Origin: Camelus bactrianus
Lineage: Eukaryota; Chordata; Mammalia; Artiodactyla; Camelidae
NCBI RefSeq assembly: GCF_048773025.1
Contig: NC_133555.1
Span: forward strand, 37,899,206-37,963,205
Length of the DNA: 64,000 nucleotides
Direction of reading: 5' to 3'
Shown here: positions 1 to 11,562 of the stretch, piece by piece
Layout: each line of letters begins with the position of its first letter
Numbering within the stretch: position 1 is the first letter of the stretch
Translations under genes and position numbers: made by a program
The notes under the pieces: model-generated
The model's database searches: none
Told to the model about the DNA's origin: nothing
The model's input: only the letters and a program-made list of their open reading frames with translations

Positions 1-2285
1 CCTAAAACAGGGCATGTGACCTGGTGGGTGGCCTTGGGCTGGACTCCAGCCCCCACATGCCCCAGGGCCGGAGGCTCTTGTGTCGCTGAGCCACGAGGAG
101 TGGCCCTGCTGGAACGACCTGGTTCCCTGCCACCTCAGGGCCTTTTTACCTGCTGCTGCCTCCCTGGGGACCTCAGCTACCCTAGAGGCATTTGGTGAGA
201 ATATTAAGATTTCTCATGTTCCAAAATTCTGCACCAATTTTCACCAAAGCCTTTTATCTCTTTATTTCGCACTTCGGCCTTATGTGAATTCTTCACTATT
301 TGCTTGGCAGGGTCAAGCCAGCTAATCTTTTTTTTTTTTTTCCCCCCAAACTCACATAATGATCACTTGGTGAAGGCAATCCAAAGGATGTGACATTTAT
401 CTAAGCTCTGTAACACCAGCGATCTCAAATCAACAAACCGTTTTCCTGCCTGTTGCTTCTGGAAAGAGATGACGGCAACAGAAAAAGGGTATGTTTCTCA
501 TCAGCCACTTCCCACGCTGACCATGGGTCAACGCAGACATCCCCCCACCCTGGCTAGGGATGCAGGGCTCCACCCACCACGATCCCCCCTCAGGGATTCT
601 GATAAACTAGATTTGGGGACAGTGGCTCTAAATCTAGGGCTGTGTTAAAAATGGACACGTCAAATGAGCCTTGGCGCAGTGGGAGTCGGGCAGGAGGAAA
701 ATGAAGTCTCACTCACGCGGCAGGCGCTGCTGGTACCCGGCACCACTGTTTCCATTCGCAGGGGACCCTCGGCTTGGTGGTTTCCTTGGGATGGGAGCGG
801 GAGTGTATTCAGTCCGCATTCAGGCTGGCTGGGTGCCAGGGACTTAACATCCCTCAGCAGCGACAGACACCTGCTCTCTCGCCCGACGTGGGGTGGCAGA
901 AGCCCCACCTGCAGTAACCTGGAGGATAACTCCATCTTATTGGCTCCCTCCCCTCTCACCTGCCCAGCCTCCCCAACCCTCACCTGTGCATTAGCCACTG
1001 TGTTAGTGTATTTCAGTGCCCCTGCGTTCTGAACGGCTGTATCTTACATTGTGCCCAAGGCCCCTTGCAGCAGGACCAGGGGGCGGAGCACAAGGCACAC
1101 TCACTGATACTGAACCCGCTCTTGTATAAGCGGGACCCAGGAGCACCTCCTGAGATCTTCTGTCCTGGGTGGTCTTGCTTGCTCAGCCTGGTCTTGCCCT
1201 GACTTCCAGGGATTCAGAATACACCAGTCCGGCAAGACCACCCATTCCAAGTAGGTGTTTTCTAAACTGCGTTGTCCTTATGTTTCTTCATTGTTTGCTC
1301 TGGACAATAACCCGCTACATGGAGAACCCACCGGCACCGAAACGCCACAGGATTAGGATCCCTCTGCGGGGTCTGCGTGCACACAGGCTGCTCCAGGTAT
1401 TTAAAAGCGCGGCTACTCTAGGACGTGGCAAACTGAAGCCTGAAGGCAGTCTGTGGTGTCTGCTTGCTTTAGTCTACCTTGGCTGGTGTCTTCCAAGTGG
1501 GCTTTAAAATACAAACTCCTGGTTCACAGAGGACGGCCGGGCCTGCCCTGCCCAGCCCAGCCCGGAGTTTATTAGCACAGTTAATATCGCGTGCAAATAG
1601 ATTTCCCCGCTTCAGTCATGCCAGTCCATTAATTCAGCCCCTTGTCTGCTACATCTTTATCCCTGGCAGGTTAATCCTGCCAAATGCCTTCGCTGTAGCA
1701 CATGTCACGCTGTGCCTATGTCCAACAATGCCATTGTGCTAATCCTGTTGTATCAGCTTTGAGGCCCTGTCTGGTCAATCCAATGGTGGAATCCGTGCAC
1801 AGAACCTTTTTTTGCCAAGATCTTTCTCCTACGGTGGGCACCCACCCCTTCCCTTTTGAAGAAAAATATTTTTTAAAACATGGTTTCAATTAAATGGTCT
1901 GAAAGTCAACCACCGTGTTTGGACAGCTGCCAATGCCAATGTTACGCGGACAGGGATGTCAAGGCTCTCAGTGGGCCTCCAAACTCTTTCCAGAAGCCTC
2001 ATCCAGCCCTCCGCTGAATATGCTAAATGGAAGGGGTTAAAAGAGGAAAATCTGCTCAAGATTGCTTTTCCCTGGGGCTTGAAGACGACTGAGTGGAGGG
2101 CATGTGTATCACCCGTTATCTTTGGTGCCGACCACTTCAGGGTTCAGTGGAATCACTAACGTGAATTCTTGGAAGAGGTACATCCCCTCCTGCAAAACAC
2201 CTTTGCCAGGTATCCACCTACCAGGGGGAAGAGAAGCATCTCCGGGTCCCACAGTGTGTTTCTCTTCTAGTCCGTGGCCTTGCAG
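1..2285. other. Unique non-coding DNA, no gene seen
   Basis: No recognisable exon, RNA gene or clear repeat is visible apart from a short T-run near 329-341. Open frames here are short and resemble no protein I know. About 180-320 is AT-rich and low in CpG. Around 580-640 a few bases loosely resemble the inner part of a MER5-type element, too weakly to call. Confidence 0.6.
1560..1920. promoter_or_regulatory. Candidate conserved regulatory block
   Basis: This unique segment has the mixed, non-repetitive texture often seen in developmental enhancers. It holds two TAATCC (OTX/bicoid-type homeodomain) sites at 1672-1677 and 1740-1745, further TAAT cores near 1580 and 1629, and an octamer-like gtgcaaat near 1591. 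No repeat family is evident. Conservation is not measured here, so the regulatory role is inference. Confidence 0.25.
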
Positions 2286-2287
2286 CC

Positions 2288-2450
2288 AGGCTCGCCCACA
2301 TTCAAATGCCGGCTGGACCACTTTCTACCTCTGTGACCTGTAGACTGGGCATAACCACGGCATCTGCCGTGCGGGTGCAGGGACTCAGTCCGTGCTCATC
2401 ACTCAGAACGGTGCTGACACACAGAGCAGGCCCTGGGTAAATATAAGCCA
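2288..2450 (+). repeat. MIR SINE fragment
   Basis: The order of motifs follows the MIR consensus: a degenerate tRNA-like start, 'ctctgtgacct' as the relic of the core domain, then a tail ending in a 'gcaggccctgggtaaata' motif. It is a diverged, ancient tRNA-derived SINE. Confidence 0.6.
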
Positions 2451-2684
2451 ACATCAGCACAGCCTGTGAAATGTGTCAGAACTCTGTCCTTTGCAGCTTA
2501 CTGTGGTACACACATGAAGTGCACGGTCAAATTCCACACGCACCTGTCTTCTGAGGCCTCTGGATGTAAACTCTGCGCTCGTGCCTGCTAGTTCTAGGAA
2601 TCTGGCTAGGAGGAGCCCTTTCTAGCTTCTCTATCACTGGTCTCTGTCTGCGTTACCCCTGGCAGCTCTGGTGGGGGTGAAAAA

Positions 2685-2875
2685 GTGCTCTAGGTGGATA
2701 AGCACAGGGCCTGGGGTTAGGTGACTCTGAGCCAAGTACTCAACCTTTGAGGTTCTTACAATCCCGATGCTAGAAATGGTGGGACTTGGTTCTACACTGC
2801 GGAGTTATGGCGAGGACTAAGTGAATTAGCATGGAGGTGGGACCTGGCATGCTGCTAAGAGCGCAGTAACTGCCC
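2685..2875 (+). repeat. MIR SINE fragment
   Basis: The segment reads as a MIR in sense orientation: 'gactctgagccaagtactc', then 'gcgaggactaagtgaatta', then a 'gacctggcatg' tail. Divergence is high, as expected for a pre-eutherian SINE. Confidence 0.65.
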
Positions 2876-3454
2876 CATCAGTAACGGCCATTATGGTCAC
2901 GGAGTCTCTGGCAAGGCAGCAGGGCGTCCCTCTCCATCCTCCACCCACCTGCCTCCTGGTCTCCATGGAGATCTTGTGAGAAAGACATGGGGTCACAGAG
3001 CACAGGGTCTGGCTTCCAACAGAAGCTCAGGATCTGAAGCCTTGCTCACTGCTGTTAAATCCTAGTTCACTCGGGTTCATTTCCTACCCCAACGTCCTCA
3101 GCATCATAGTCTCTTCTGCACGAGCCTGTGCCATTAGTCTTTGGTCTGAACCCTGCTAAGACTCATGAGTGGTTTTAAAATGACAGCATACGTGTGTATC
3201 TACGGAGCTGAAGCTGCCGCTGGTTTGCACAGAGCTGAATCTGCATTGTGGCACGAGCAATGAGACATTTTCGTGCTAACCTTGAGGGCGGGGAATAGGT
3301 TTAATTCCTCACCCTCCGTGTGGGATGTGTCAGGACGGGATTTTGGCTCTGGACATGAGGAGGATTTTGCTCCCGGGAAGAGCCGTATTGGAGGCTTCCC
3401 TTGGCAACCGGGCCACTGAACACCCCCTCCTGCTCCTGGATCCTGCTAGGTCGT
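2876..3454. other. Unique non-coding DNA, nothing recognised
   Basis: I see no exon, no clear repeat and no RNA gene in this stretch. A ggcaac half-site (RFX-like) lies near 3404. Confidence 0.5.
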
Positions 3455-3683
3455 CTAATAAATAAGTCCTACCATTATTAGCTGAGAACTTACTTTGTCC
3501 TCGTCATCAGGCTCGTCACTTCACATTCATGACCTTGAATTCCAGTTGAGGTGAGACAGAATTATTTCACCAGCTTCTTGTGTTAAAGAAATGGAGAAAT
3601 TTAAGTACTCAACTACTTCAAGAAAATAGAGGCTTGGAAATGACAATTAACTTACCCAGATTTGCAGGTAGAAAGTCGCTGCA
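3455..3683 (-). repeat. MIR SINE, part left of an L1 insertion
   Basis: Read on the plus strand this follows reversed MIR order: a 'gctgagaacttactttgtcc' stretch, then the 'aaagaaatggagaaattta' counterpart of the poly-purine core, then 'cttacccagatttgcaggta'. The element breaks off at 3683, where an L1 begins, and resumes after the L1 at 4317. Confidence 0.7.
3672..3683. repeat. Target-site duplication, left copy
   Basis: aaagtcgctgca here pairs with aaagtggctgca at 4317-4328. The 12 bases differ at one position and bracket the L1, as expected from target-primed reverse transcription. Confidence 0.7.
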
Positions 3684-4316
3684 GTGATCCGGCAATCCCA
3701 CTCCTGGGCACGTATCTGGAGAAAACTCGACTTGGAAGAGAGACAAGCATCCCCATGTTCACACAAGCACTGTTTACAACAGCCAAGATGTGGACGCAAC
3801 CTAAGCGTCCATCAGCAGGTGAGTGGATAAAGAAGCTGTGGTACATATGCACACTGGAATACTACTCAGCCATAAAAAGAATGAAATAATGCCATTTGTA
3901 GCAACATGGCTGGACCTAGAGATGATCATACTAAGTGAAGAAAGTCAGACAGAGAAAGACAAATACCATATGATATCCCTTATATGTGGCATCTAAAAAA
4001 ATTACATGAATGAACTTATTTACAAAACAAACACTCACAGACATGGAAAACAAACTTACGGTTACCAAAGGGGAAAAGGGGAGTAGGGAGGGATAAATTA
4101 GGAAGTTGGGATTAGCAGGTACAAACTACTATATATAAAATAGATAAACAACAAGGTCCTACTGTGTAGCACAGGGAACTGTATTCAATATCTTGTGATG
4201 GCCTACAGTGAAAAAAAAAAAAAAAAAAGAATGTATGTATGTATGATTGAATTACCATGCTGTACACCAGAAACTAACACAACGTTGCAAATCAACTATA
4301 CCCCAATTAAAAAAAA
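3684..4316 (+). mobile_element. 5'-truncated L1 LINE, 3' end, inserted in a MIR
   Basis: The insert begins inside the C-terminal part of ORF2. The familiar line of codons for 'ECYSAIKR'-like residues can be read near 3858-3885, as 'EYYSAIKRMK'. It runs through the 3' UTR with the 'tgtagcacagggaactgtat' block near 4165 and ends in an A-rich tail at about 4308-4319. An internal A-run lies near 4209-4228. The 3' UTR is of the type I associate with cetartiodactyl L1s and closely resembles the copy at 49607-50141. It carries no intact coding capacity. Confidence 0.85.
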
Positions 4317-4375
4317 AAAGTGGCTGCAAAACTGGGGTTTGAGCCCAGAGCTGCTGGCGCTCTGGCCACAAGGCT
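4317..4375 (-). repeat. MIR SINE, part right of the L1 insertion
   Basis: The sequence 'gtggctgcaaaactggggtt' continues the reversed MIR interrupted at 3683. It matches the 'agtggcagagccgggattcg' part of the MIR consensus, so the two pieces are one element split by the L1. Confidence 0.7.
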
Positions 4376-7300
4376 ACAAATACATTTTTGGCGTGATGCT
4401 GTTTCTTCTGCTGAGCATCTGAGTCAAGGGCGGGCTTCCCAAATTACCAACTCCCGTCAGCATTTATTTGTCCCAAATTATAGCCATGCCAAATGCATTA
4501 TTTTCCCTTTCCTTTCATTTTTTGATAAATCCTGCACTTGGGTTTTTCTTGTGGGGGGCTGCTGAGGGGGAATATGGCAAAAAAACAAAACAAAACAAAA
4601 AACCCCCAAGACTCCTTTTTTGCAAAAATTAGGCAATTCCAGCCTCTAGCATTTCTCCAGTGATTAGAAAATCCCCATGTATCCCAAGTTTACCACATAG
4701 ATCGTAATCTGGTTTTCAACTGCCAAGCTCTTGCCTAGAATGGGTTTGCAATACTTCATGCTAATTAAAACATGATGGAATCCGGCTATTTGCAAAAAAC
4801 AAGCATCTCTGACCCTCTGGCTTCCGTGGCTCAGGCAACTCACCGAGACCCACCTGTGTGTTGCCTTGGCGAGCATTCCTGCTGAGAGGGCTGCCTGCCC
4901 ATCGAGCTGGGGTCTTGAGAGAGCCCTGCTTACCTAGCAGAATGCAAACATCTCTGAACTTTGCTTACTGGATAAAAAGGCAGCCTGAGCTTCCCACTGC
5001 TTTTCCTGCGGTGGGATCAATCATACATCCTGCCTGAATCGGGCCCCTGCTCATGATTAATCTCTCAGAGGCAAAGCTCCTCCTTGGGGTGGACTGCAGT
5101 ACTGAGTGCAGTCTTCTAGGGGGCGGAGGTGGGAGGAAAAGAAAGGCTGGGAGCAGAATAATGAGCACCCAACGTCTGCTCTGTGCCCTGCGCTCCAGGA
5201 AGCTTTTTTTTTTTTTTTTGTGGTTGATTCACTGTCAGAAAATTTGCTTTTGCAGTGAATACTACTTAGCATCATGGAGGGAGTTCATGATTTCTTCTCT
5301 ACTGTGTGATTCTGGTGCCTCAGTTAGGTGTGTGTGTATGTTTTCTATTCCTTTTTAGCCAAATCAAAGTTGGCTAGTTCCTGCCTCTTTGGTGGTTCTA
5401 GGGATGTGCTCAGCACTCACATCCCGTCAGAGGGACACAAAGGACTGGGGTTTCTCTACTCAAAAGGATTGCACTGTGACAATTTGACACAACTGAAAGA
5501 GACCTGTTATTGACTTGGCTCCCAGGACTCTGCTTCACTCATTCTTCACTGAATGTGAAGATGCTTGAGGGTTGTTGAATTTTCCCTGTTCTTTCATGGC
5601 GGTCATCTCAGTTCCTAGGTCTGTTGAGGGGGTGTGTGGGAGGAGGGGGACGACAGCAGGGAGGTGACAGTCCCACAGGCATTCATCAGAGGCAGCTGAG
5701 ACTTGAGCCCCTGAGAGCTTCCAAAAGGGTTGTCAGCAACCTGCCCTTCTTGAATAATGCTGTTTTGTTACTATTTTAGGAACCAAGCAAAATGCAGGAA
5801 TCAACCTTTAAAGCACCCCAGACCGCAGAAGCCTCTATCGATATAAAAAACCACCTAAGCAGTGACTTCACTGAGAGATCCGGTAAAAAGCAAGTTTCCT
5901 TGCTACCCTGGATATCACGTGTGAGACACACGTAGTCTCTTGTGGGGACGTGCTCGTTGTACCACATCTGCATTTCTCTCTGAAAAGGGATTTCTTTGGG
6001 GAAGGCACCTCCCCTCCCCTGTGAGCCCCGGAAGACAGACTGACAACAGGAGGCTTAAGCCATTTTAACAATGGGAGGATTATTTCCTAACCTGGTGTGT
6101 GTCAGACGCCTATTAATAAATGAACAAGACAGCCCTGTCTCCATGCGTCCCCAAAGACAAAGCCCCCACACCCACGGACCGGAGCTGCGGCGTCCATGGG
6201 GTTACTGCCCTCTCCCCTCCTGCCGCCTGCCCCGGCCCCGGGGAGAGTCCTTCTGGGCACATCTGAGACCCCCGGGGGCCCAGCCAGAGGTGGCCACAGA
6301 GGGGACCCGGGGCTCCAGCACCTGGGTCAGGGGAGCCGCTCCCCGTTCCCCTGGCCGTGCCTTCCTGCTTTGTTCTTGGCATTTCCATCGACAGAGGACA
6401 AAACGCTTTCTTGTCAAAATGTACACTGGGGAAACTTGACAGCGGTCTTTCTCAGGGAAGAAAAGGTGGTGGTGTTTGAAATCCCTGATTGGCATCGAGA
6501 CCTCAGAGGCCTGACTGGGCAGCTCTGGCTCTCAGCAGACCTACTTTTTCTGATTTGAGAGGCCCGTTGCCTCCCGCACTTCCTGGCCGTGGAGCTCTGG
6601 GGAAGTTCCCCTGCAAGGTTCTAAGGCCAATGCATTCTCCTCTCCCCAGGATTTCTCCTAAGAAACAGTCCTTAAAAAAAAAAATGCAGCAACTAATATA
6701 ATCCGGAGGAAGGAACCCTTTGAATGCAACGTGGTTTAACGCCGTGGCGCAGGGAGGGTCTCCTTCTGAGCAGAACACGTTACCTCCAAGACACCACAAA
6801 ATACTCGGGGAAGGATAACGAGGAACGAGCTGCTGGGGATGGAGGAGTCACACACAGCCTCGCACACCCGCCAGGAGCCACTGCAGCCGCACACTCGCCG
6901 TCTGTTAGGAGATCACCGGCCCTCTTTCAGGGAGATCACTAGCAAAACAGGGACAAATCAGGAGTCCCAAATTTTCTGTGGTTATTAAGCAGTTTCTGGG
7001 GGCTGGGAGCAGTCACCTCTTGGAGGGGCCACTCCCCAGACCCTAGACCTAGGCTCAAGGCTGCCATGATTCTTACAGAACATCATTATTGAAGCAGCTC
7101 AGGATCCACCTCTGTTAGCCCCTAAAGGAGACCCAGGTCAGCCGGAGCTACTGAATTCCTCTAGAACTCTGGCCCCACGTACCACACCTCAAAGACGCCT
7201 CTGAGCCCTGGGGACAGGGACAGCTTTCCTGCAAATGGAGGGGTCTGGATGCCTGGGGAAGGGGTTATATTAGAAGAGCAGGAAGTGGCGTGGACCAAGG

Positions 7301-7635
7301 CAGAGGGTGGAATTCGGAGGGGTCCAAGCAGCTTCCTTGGAAACAATCTTGAAAAAAAAACTCCTCTGTAATTATTTACTGATAAAATCGAACGAGGAGT
7401 ATTTAGACAAATATTCCTGAGACTTTGCTCAAAGTCAAGCACGTCTGAAACCGTAGGTATCTTAACTTAAGCATTTAAAGACAGCATGGTGAGAAGCGGT
7501 CCAGGACAGAAAAGATCCAGGACGCCTTTGCCCATGAGGAGGTGGATGCCGGGGGAGGAGGGAGGTCTTTACAGATGTAAAGATGCAGCCCCACCCTCTG
7601 AGCTGACATCCCATCTGACAGCGCTACAATCAGCA
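4376..7635. other. Unique non-coding DNA, no gene seen
   Basis: No recognisable gene. Visible landmarks are A- and T-runs near 4580-4605, 5203-5219 and 6674-6684, a CTCF-like motif at 5113-5126, and a GC-rich patch at about 6170-6370 that is too short and too poor in CpG for a convincing CpG island. An inverted repeat (actcctc at 7360-7366, gaggagt at 7394-7400) flanks an AT-rich loop. The frames of up to about 120 codons near 6071-6558 overlap each other on both strands, a sign of GC-rich chance frames. Confidence 0.55.
5113..5126 (+). promoter_or_regulatory. CTCF-like motif
   Basis: cttctagggggcgg matches 12 of 14 bases of the common CTCF core (ccactagggggcgc style). It sits in otherwise unique DNA. 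Binding is an inference from the motif alone. Confidence 0.35.
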
Positions 7636-7639
7636 GCCT

Positions 7640-7715
7640 TGTAATGCTGCCCACAGGCTCTGGCTCACTCTGCCTCAGTTTCCTTATTGCTAAAATGGAA
7701 ACAGCAACACCCTGG
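7640..7715 (+). repeat. MIR SINE core fragment
   Basis: The 'ctgcctcagtttccttattg' block followed by 'ctaaaatggaaacagcaaca' is the diagnostic middle part of MIR in sense orientation. Both ends are lost. Confidence 0.65.
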
Positions 7716-8608
7716 AACAAAATCAGACAGCACCTGTCTTGCGCACGGCCACGGCTACAGCCAACTCAGAACCCCGGTCACAAGGCCCAGGAAAAAGCCC
7801 AACTGACCTGGAGGCGCTGTGGGGCCTCTCCATCCTTATTCTGGACACCAAACAAGATGCCCAGCCTCCTTCATCTTGCAAGAGATTTCCAGAAAATGGT
7901 CACCCTCATAGTAAACTCCAGTTTCAGACTCTGCAAAGGCAACCCTGGGGGCTCAGCTGAATTTCATGGGGACTCTTCAGGCCCAAAGAAGGTCCACCTT
8001 TATCACTGACCTGCTGTCTTAACTCTGGGCTGAACAGCTGCGGGTGGGGGTGAGTGGACGCGATAGGTAGGGAAGTCTGCCAGCCCAGGACCTCACTGCC
8101 GGATTCTCTTCTGCACACGCGTACCTTGTAAGACAAAGTGACAGGGCACAGCTAGCATTACCACAGCACCCTTAAGTGCCTCTTGGCTCTTGTTTGATAC
8201 AGTGCTTCCAGTGATATGCTTTTATGGGTCTTTTAAGCACAGGTGGCAAGGGGATGAAGGCTTTCCTGTTTTAGGGCTGGGGCACTCCTCCACCCCACCT
8301 CCCCACACCCCTCTTCCACATCGTTTGAAAAAACCAGGCAGCATGCTGATGCAATGGTCTCTAGACAAAGTACCTAGCTCGCAACCTAGCTGATGCTATT
8401 CCTTTGTCCTCTCACTCCCAGAGCCAACAGCTGCGGACCTGGGGGGCTCTGCAGAAGTGAGGGGTGGGCTCTCAAAGGAAGCTCAAGAGAAATAGGGGAA
8501 ATGAAAAGCCCAATGGCAAAGCTTGTCTTCTCACATGAAGATATGCCCCACCTCCATTTCCCTTGTCCTCGACAGGTACTAAAAGGGGAGGCAGGGGATA
8601 GGGCATGG
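7716..8608. other. Unique non-coding DNA, nothing recognised
   Basis: I see no exon, RNA gene or clear repeat. Confidence 0.5.
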
Positions 8609-8705
8609 TTTTGTGCCCATTTTGCAGATGGGGAAAGGTGAGGTGATGGGGCCTAAAGCAGACTTGTCTGGGGGCAGCCTGTGAACCGGGATGAAAATCA
8701 CAGGT
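8609..8705 (-). repeat. MIR SINE fragment
   Basis: 'cccattttgcagatgggga' followed by 'gtgaaccgggatgaaa' is the middle to 5' part of MIR read in reverse orientation. Confidence 0.6.
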
Positions 8706-9412
8706 TGGGAGGGGTCAGACATAGTTTGTCAATATCCCTGATTTTCCTTTGAAGCAAATTTTGTTTCCTAGTTAACGCTTTTTAGTTTCTTTACTCCTAG
8801 AATGGGTTCAGACTAGCAAAGTACAGAGGAGGTGAAGAACCAGGCAGTGCGCCCAGTCCCCAACATTCATTTAGACAGTCCGAGGGAGGTTCAGGCTACC
8901 TTGAAGGACTTGGAGAGAAGGTTTATCACAGGGACATCCAGAACGCTGACAGACGTTTCTAAACATCAGTTTGAAGCCCCGGTTAACAGGACCGTGGGCA
9001 GCTCTGGAAATACGGGATCATGCATGACCTTGCTTCTTGAAGGGGAACCCTGCAGTCAGAAGGCAACAACTGCCATCACTTACCCCATATAACCCTGGCC
9101 ACTGACTCATCTACCCCAAGTTTCAGTTGCAGGACACAGAACAGGAAACCAGGTTATTATAACTGAACAAGACACTATGTCTAAGCAAGGCTTGGCCATA
9201 AGCAAAATGCTCCCCCTACCTTCTGCCAAGCATATTTAACTATAAAGACCCTGCCCACCTTTTGTGGCTGGTTCTGAGTGTCGGACCACCTAGTATTCAT
9301 CAAGTGGAGAGCAGTGTGGCTGGAAGCCCAGATGGGGGTGGAGGACTCCCACAGAGACACCCTGGAGACCTGGGGTGGAAGTGTAAAGGCCAGTGGGACC
9401 AGCTTCCAGTGA
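8706..9412. other. Non-coding DNA, possible old repeat, unassigned
   Basis: No gene is visible. About 9130-9300 has a tataaag motif (near 9240) followed by a C-rich downstream part. This loosely recalls an old LTR, but I could not place boundaries or a family. Confidence 0.3.
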
Positions 9413-9540
9413 TGACCTGACAGCTTCCTCGTCTGTAAAATGGGGACAGTAACAACACTTACCCTCCTTGGCCACTAGGGGGAACAAGAGAGACAAGATT
9501 ATTAAAAGGCTTATTCCTTGGGCTTAATAAACATGGCAGC
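9413..9540 (+). repeat. MIR SINE carrying a CTCF-like site
   Basis: 'cttcctcgtctgtaaaatgg' followed by 'ggacagtaacaacacttacc' is the classic MIR core in sense orientation, and 'gcttaataaacatggcagcc' is the tail. The CTCF-like motif at 9469-9485 lies inside the element. Confidence 0.7.
9469..9485 (+). promoter_or_regulatory. Strong CTCF-like motif
   Basis: tggccactagggggaac matches the CTCF consensus core (tggccaccagggggcgc) at all but a few positions, allowing the normal C/T choice in the middle. It points in the plus direction and lies in a MIR. Occupancy cannot be judged from sequence. Confidence 0.5.
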
Positions 9541-9960
9541 CATCGTCATGAACACCGCTGGCCGCTCACCAGTTGTGCCCCTAACATCACGGAAATAAGC
9601 CCAAATATAAGCGCCGTGGGGAGCTCCTACAGCCACGTCTTGCTTTGGGGAGCCCTGGAGGAGCTTGGAATATTCCTTCTAAATAATGTCCCCGTGGTTC
9701 GGAGTTCATTATGCCAGAGAAGACATGCCGTAGACCCCATTATGTTGTGGGGAGTGGTTTTCTCCAATATCAAAGATTAGGAAGAAAAAGAAAAAAGGAT
9801 CAAAGTGAGACATCTATTTGATTTACAGTCAAGACAGGCTACACAGTATAGAGCTATTTATAGTAAAAGCAAAGAAAAGTAATGAAGAAAGGAAACATAC
9901 AAACAACATTGGTTGGAGCGCTGGAGAGCAATACTGAGAAAAATTTTGATGCCCATTAGG
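9541..9960. promoter_or_regulatory. Candidate regulatory block with TEAD-like palindrome
   Basis: Unique, moderately AT-rich DNA with a perfect palindrome ggaatattcc at 9667-9676, which contains TEAD-like ggaat half-sites in both directions. Short A/T-rich boxes (agctatttatag near 9853) follow. No coding frame or repeat was recognised. The regulatory role is inference. Confidence 0.25.
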
Positions 9961-11438
9961 TAATGGTGCCACCTTGTCTCTGTACCAAGCAGGACCCTAT
10001 GGGGTCTTCCCAGGACAGACCCCTCCCCCCATATCCTCCGCTTCAGTTCCTCTCAGAAATACCCAGATAATAGTGTCTGATACACATTTTCTGAGTTATT
10101 TTGTAGATGCTGAACCACTCCTGCCCACCTAAGTGGAAGAAATTAACACATTCCCTCCAGACTCTGACTGGAACCAGGAAGTACTTGCAACAACTTACCA
10201 CCTTTTTCCTCTGCCTCACCGTCCACCAGGGAATTGCACATGAGCTGATCACATACCTTGAGACTCCCCTCCCTCGCCTTTAAACATGCTTTGCTGAAAA
10301 CCAAGCGAGGAGTTTGGGCTTTTTGAGCATTAGCTGTTCCGGACTCCTTGCACTTTCCTTCACCACAACTCATTGTCAGCAGATGGGCGTTACTGCTCAT
10401 GGGCTGGCGGACCCAGGCTCTGGTTCGGTACCATCCCTGTCCTTGTCTTCCGCCATGCAGTGACCCCATCCTCCCTGCTGAAATCGGAGAGCCCATCGTA
10501 ATGGCTGCCTCCCCCCTCGGCGTGCCCAGCCTACCGAGTTCAGCCACCACAAAGCTCTTCGGAGTAGCCGGTGCCCCCTGACATATTTCTCAGGTCCTTA
10601 GCAGGGAGCGTCCTCTGAGCCTGCTCTGGGGACAAGGTGAAGAAGTGGGTGGCAGGGCACACATGATAAATCCACTCCAACATGCCAGCCAGCCTCACTA
10701 GGCTTTTGACACCTTCCTTCTCCCTGATGCCAGGGAAATTCTAGAACCTCACTGAATGTAGAACCACTGAGTCCAACTTTTAGCCAGTCAAGCAATCTCT
10801 TAGAACCACTTTCAACTGCTCGAGTGAGCATTCAGAATCTATTTCGTCCTCCTTAGCCTCATTTCCTTAGAATCTATTCCTGCTTGTATTCCTCAGGTTT
10901 TCCTCTGTATAGATTAGCAAAATCTTGTAGTTCGTGTGTGTGTGTGTGTTAGTGCGTGTGTGTGTGGCATGGGGGTCTAGGCTGAGGCAGGGCTCCTGGG
11001 CCCCAAATCCTTCTGTTCCCCTACTTACCACCTGTGTTTCCACCCATGGAGACAGTTCTTTGGGAAGCAAGATTTGCTGACAGAGATGCTCAGCTCTATT
11101 TTGGTGTTTTGCCAGAGATTTTACTTTGATTTTGAAATTGACAAATCCCTCTGATCAGGGAAAAAGTCCCAGAAAACTGAGCCTTAGGAAACGCCCAGCA
11201 GCTCTCTGATCTGACAGGGCTGCTTTTCAGAAGTGCCTCTCAAATCATCTTTGCAGGCGGGGGCTCAGTATTCACCTCCCCAGCACTGTCAACTCCCACC
11301 CTTGGCACTCCCTCCAAATGCCAGAAGATCTTGAATTATCAAAGACAGACTGGGAGCTCAGGTCTGCTGCGGAGGAGAGAGATGTCTGGACTAGCTGGGA
11401 GCTTCTGGAATGCCTTTGTTGAAGGAACCACCATTCAC
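9961..11438. other. Unique non-coding DNA with a GT microsatellite
   Basis: No gene seen. An interrupted GT repeat lies at about 10932-10966. The 135-codon minus-strand frame at 10143-10550 resembles no known protein and has overlapping frames on the other strand. Confidence 0.5.
10932..10966. repeat. Interrupted (GT)n microsatellite
   Basis: GT repeats are broken once by 'ttagtgc'. This is a simple repeat of short length. Confidence 0.9.
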
Positions 11439-11439
11439 T

Positions 11440-11562
11440 AAGCTGGACTGTGCCAGGGGGCCCAGGTGCCCCACATGTTTTCTGTCTAAGCGTCACAGCA
11501 ACCCAGGGATGGAGGAATCATTGCCCTTCTCTCATGGGTGAGGAAATGCAGGCTTGGCCTCA
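11440..11562 (-). repeat. MIR SINE fragment
   Basis: Read in reverse MIR order: 'ctaagcgtcacagcaaccca', then 'atcattgcccttctctcatg', then 'ggtgaggaaatgcaggct'. These correspond to the tail and core of MIR on the minus strand. Confidence 0.65.

Noticed and set aside
6170-6370. Possible CpG island
   Set aside because: GC-rich but only about 200 bases, with CpG too sparse outside the first part. No exon follows.
9130-9300. LTR-like part with tataaag
   Set aside because: No clear ends, no polyadenylation signal in the right place and no family recognised.
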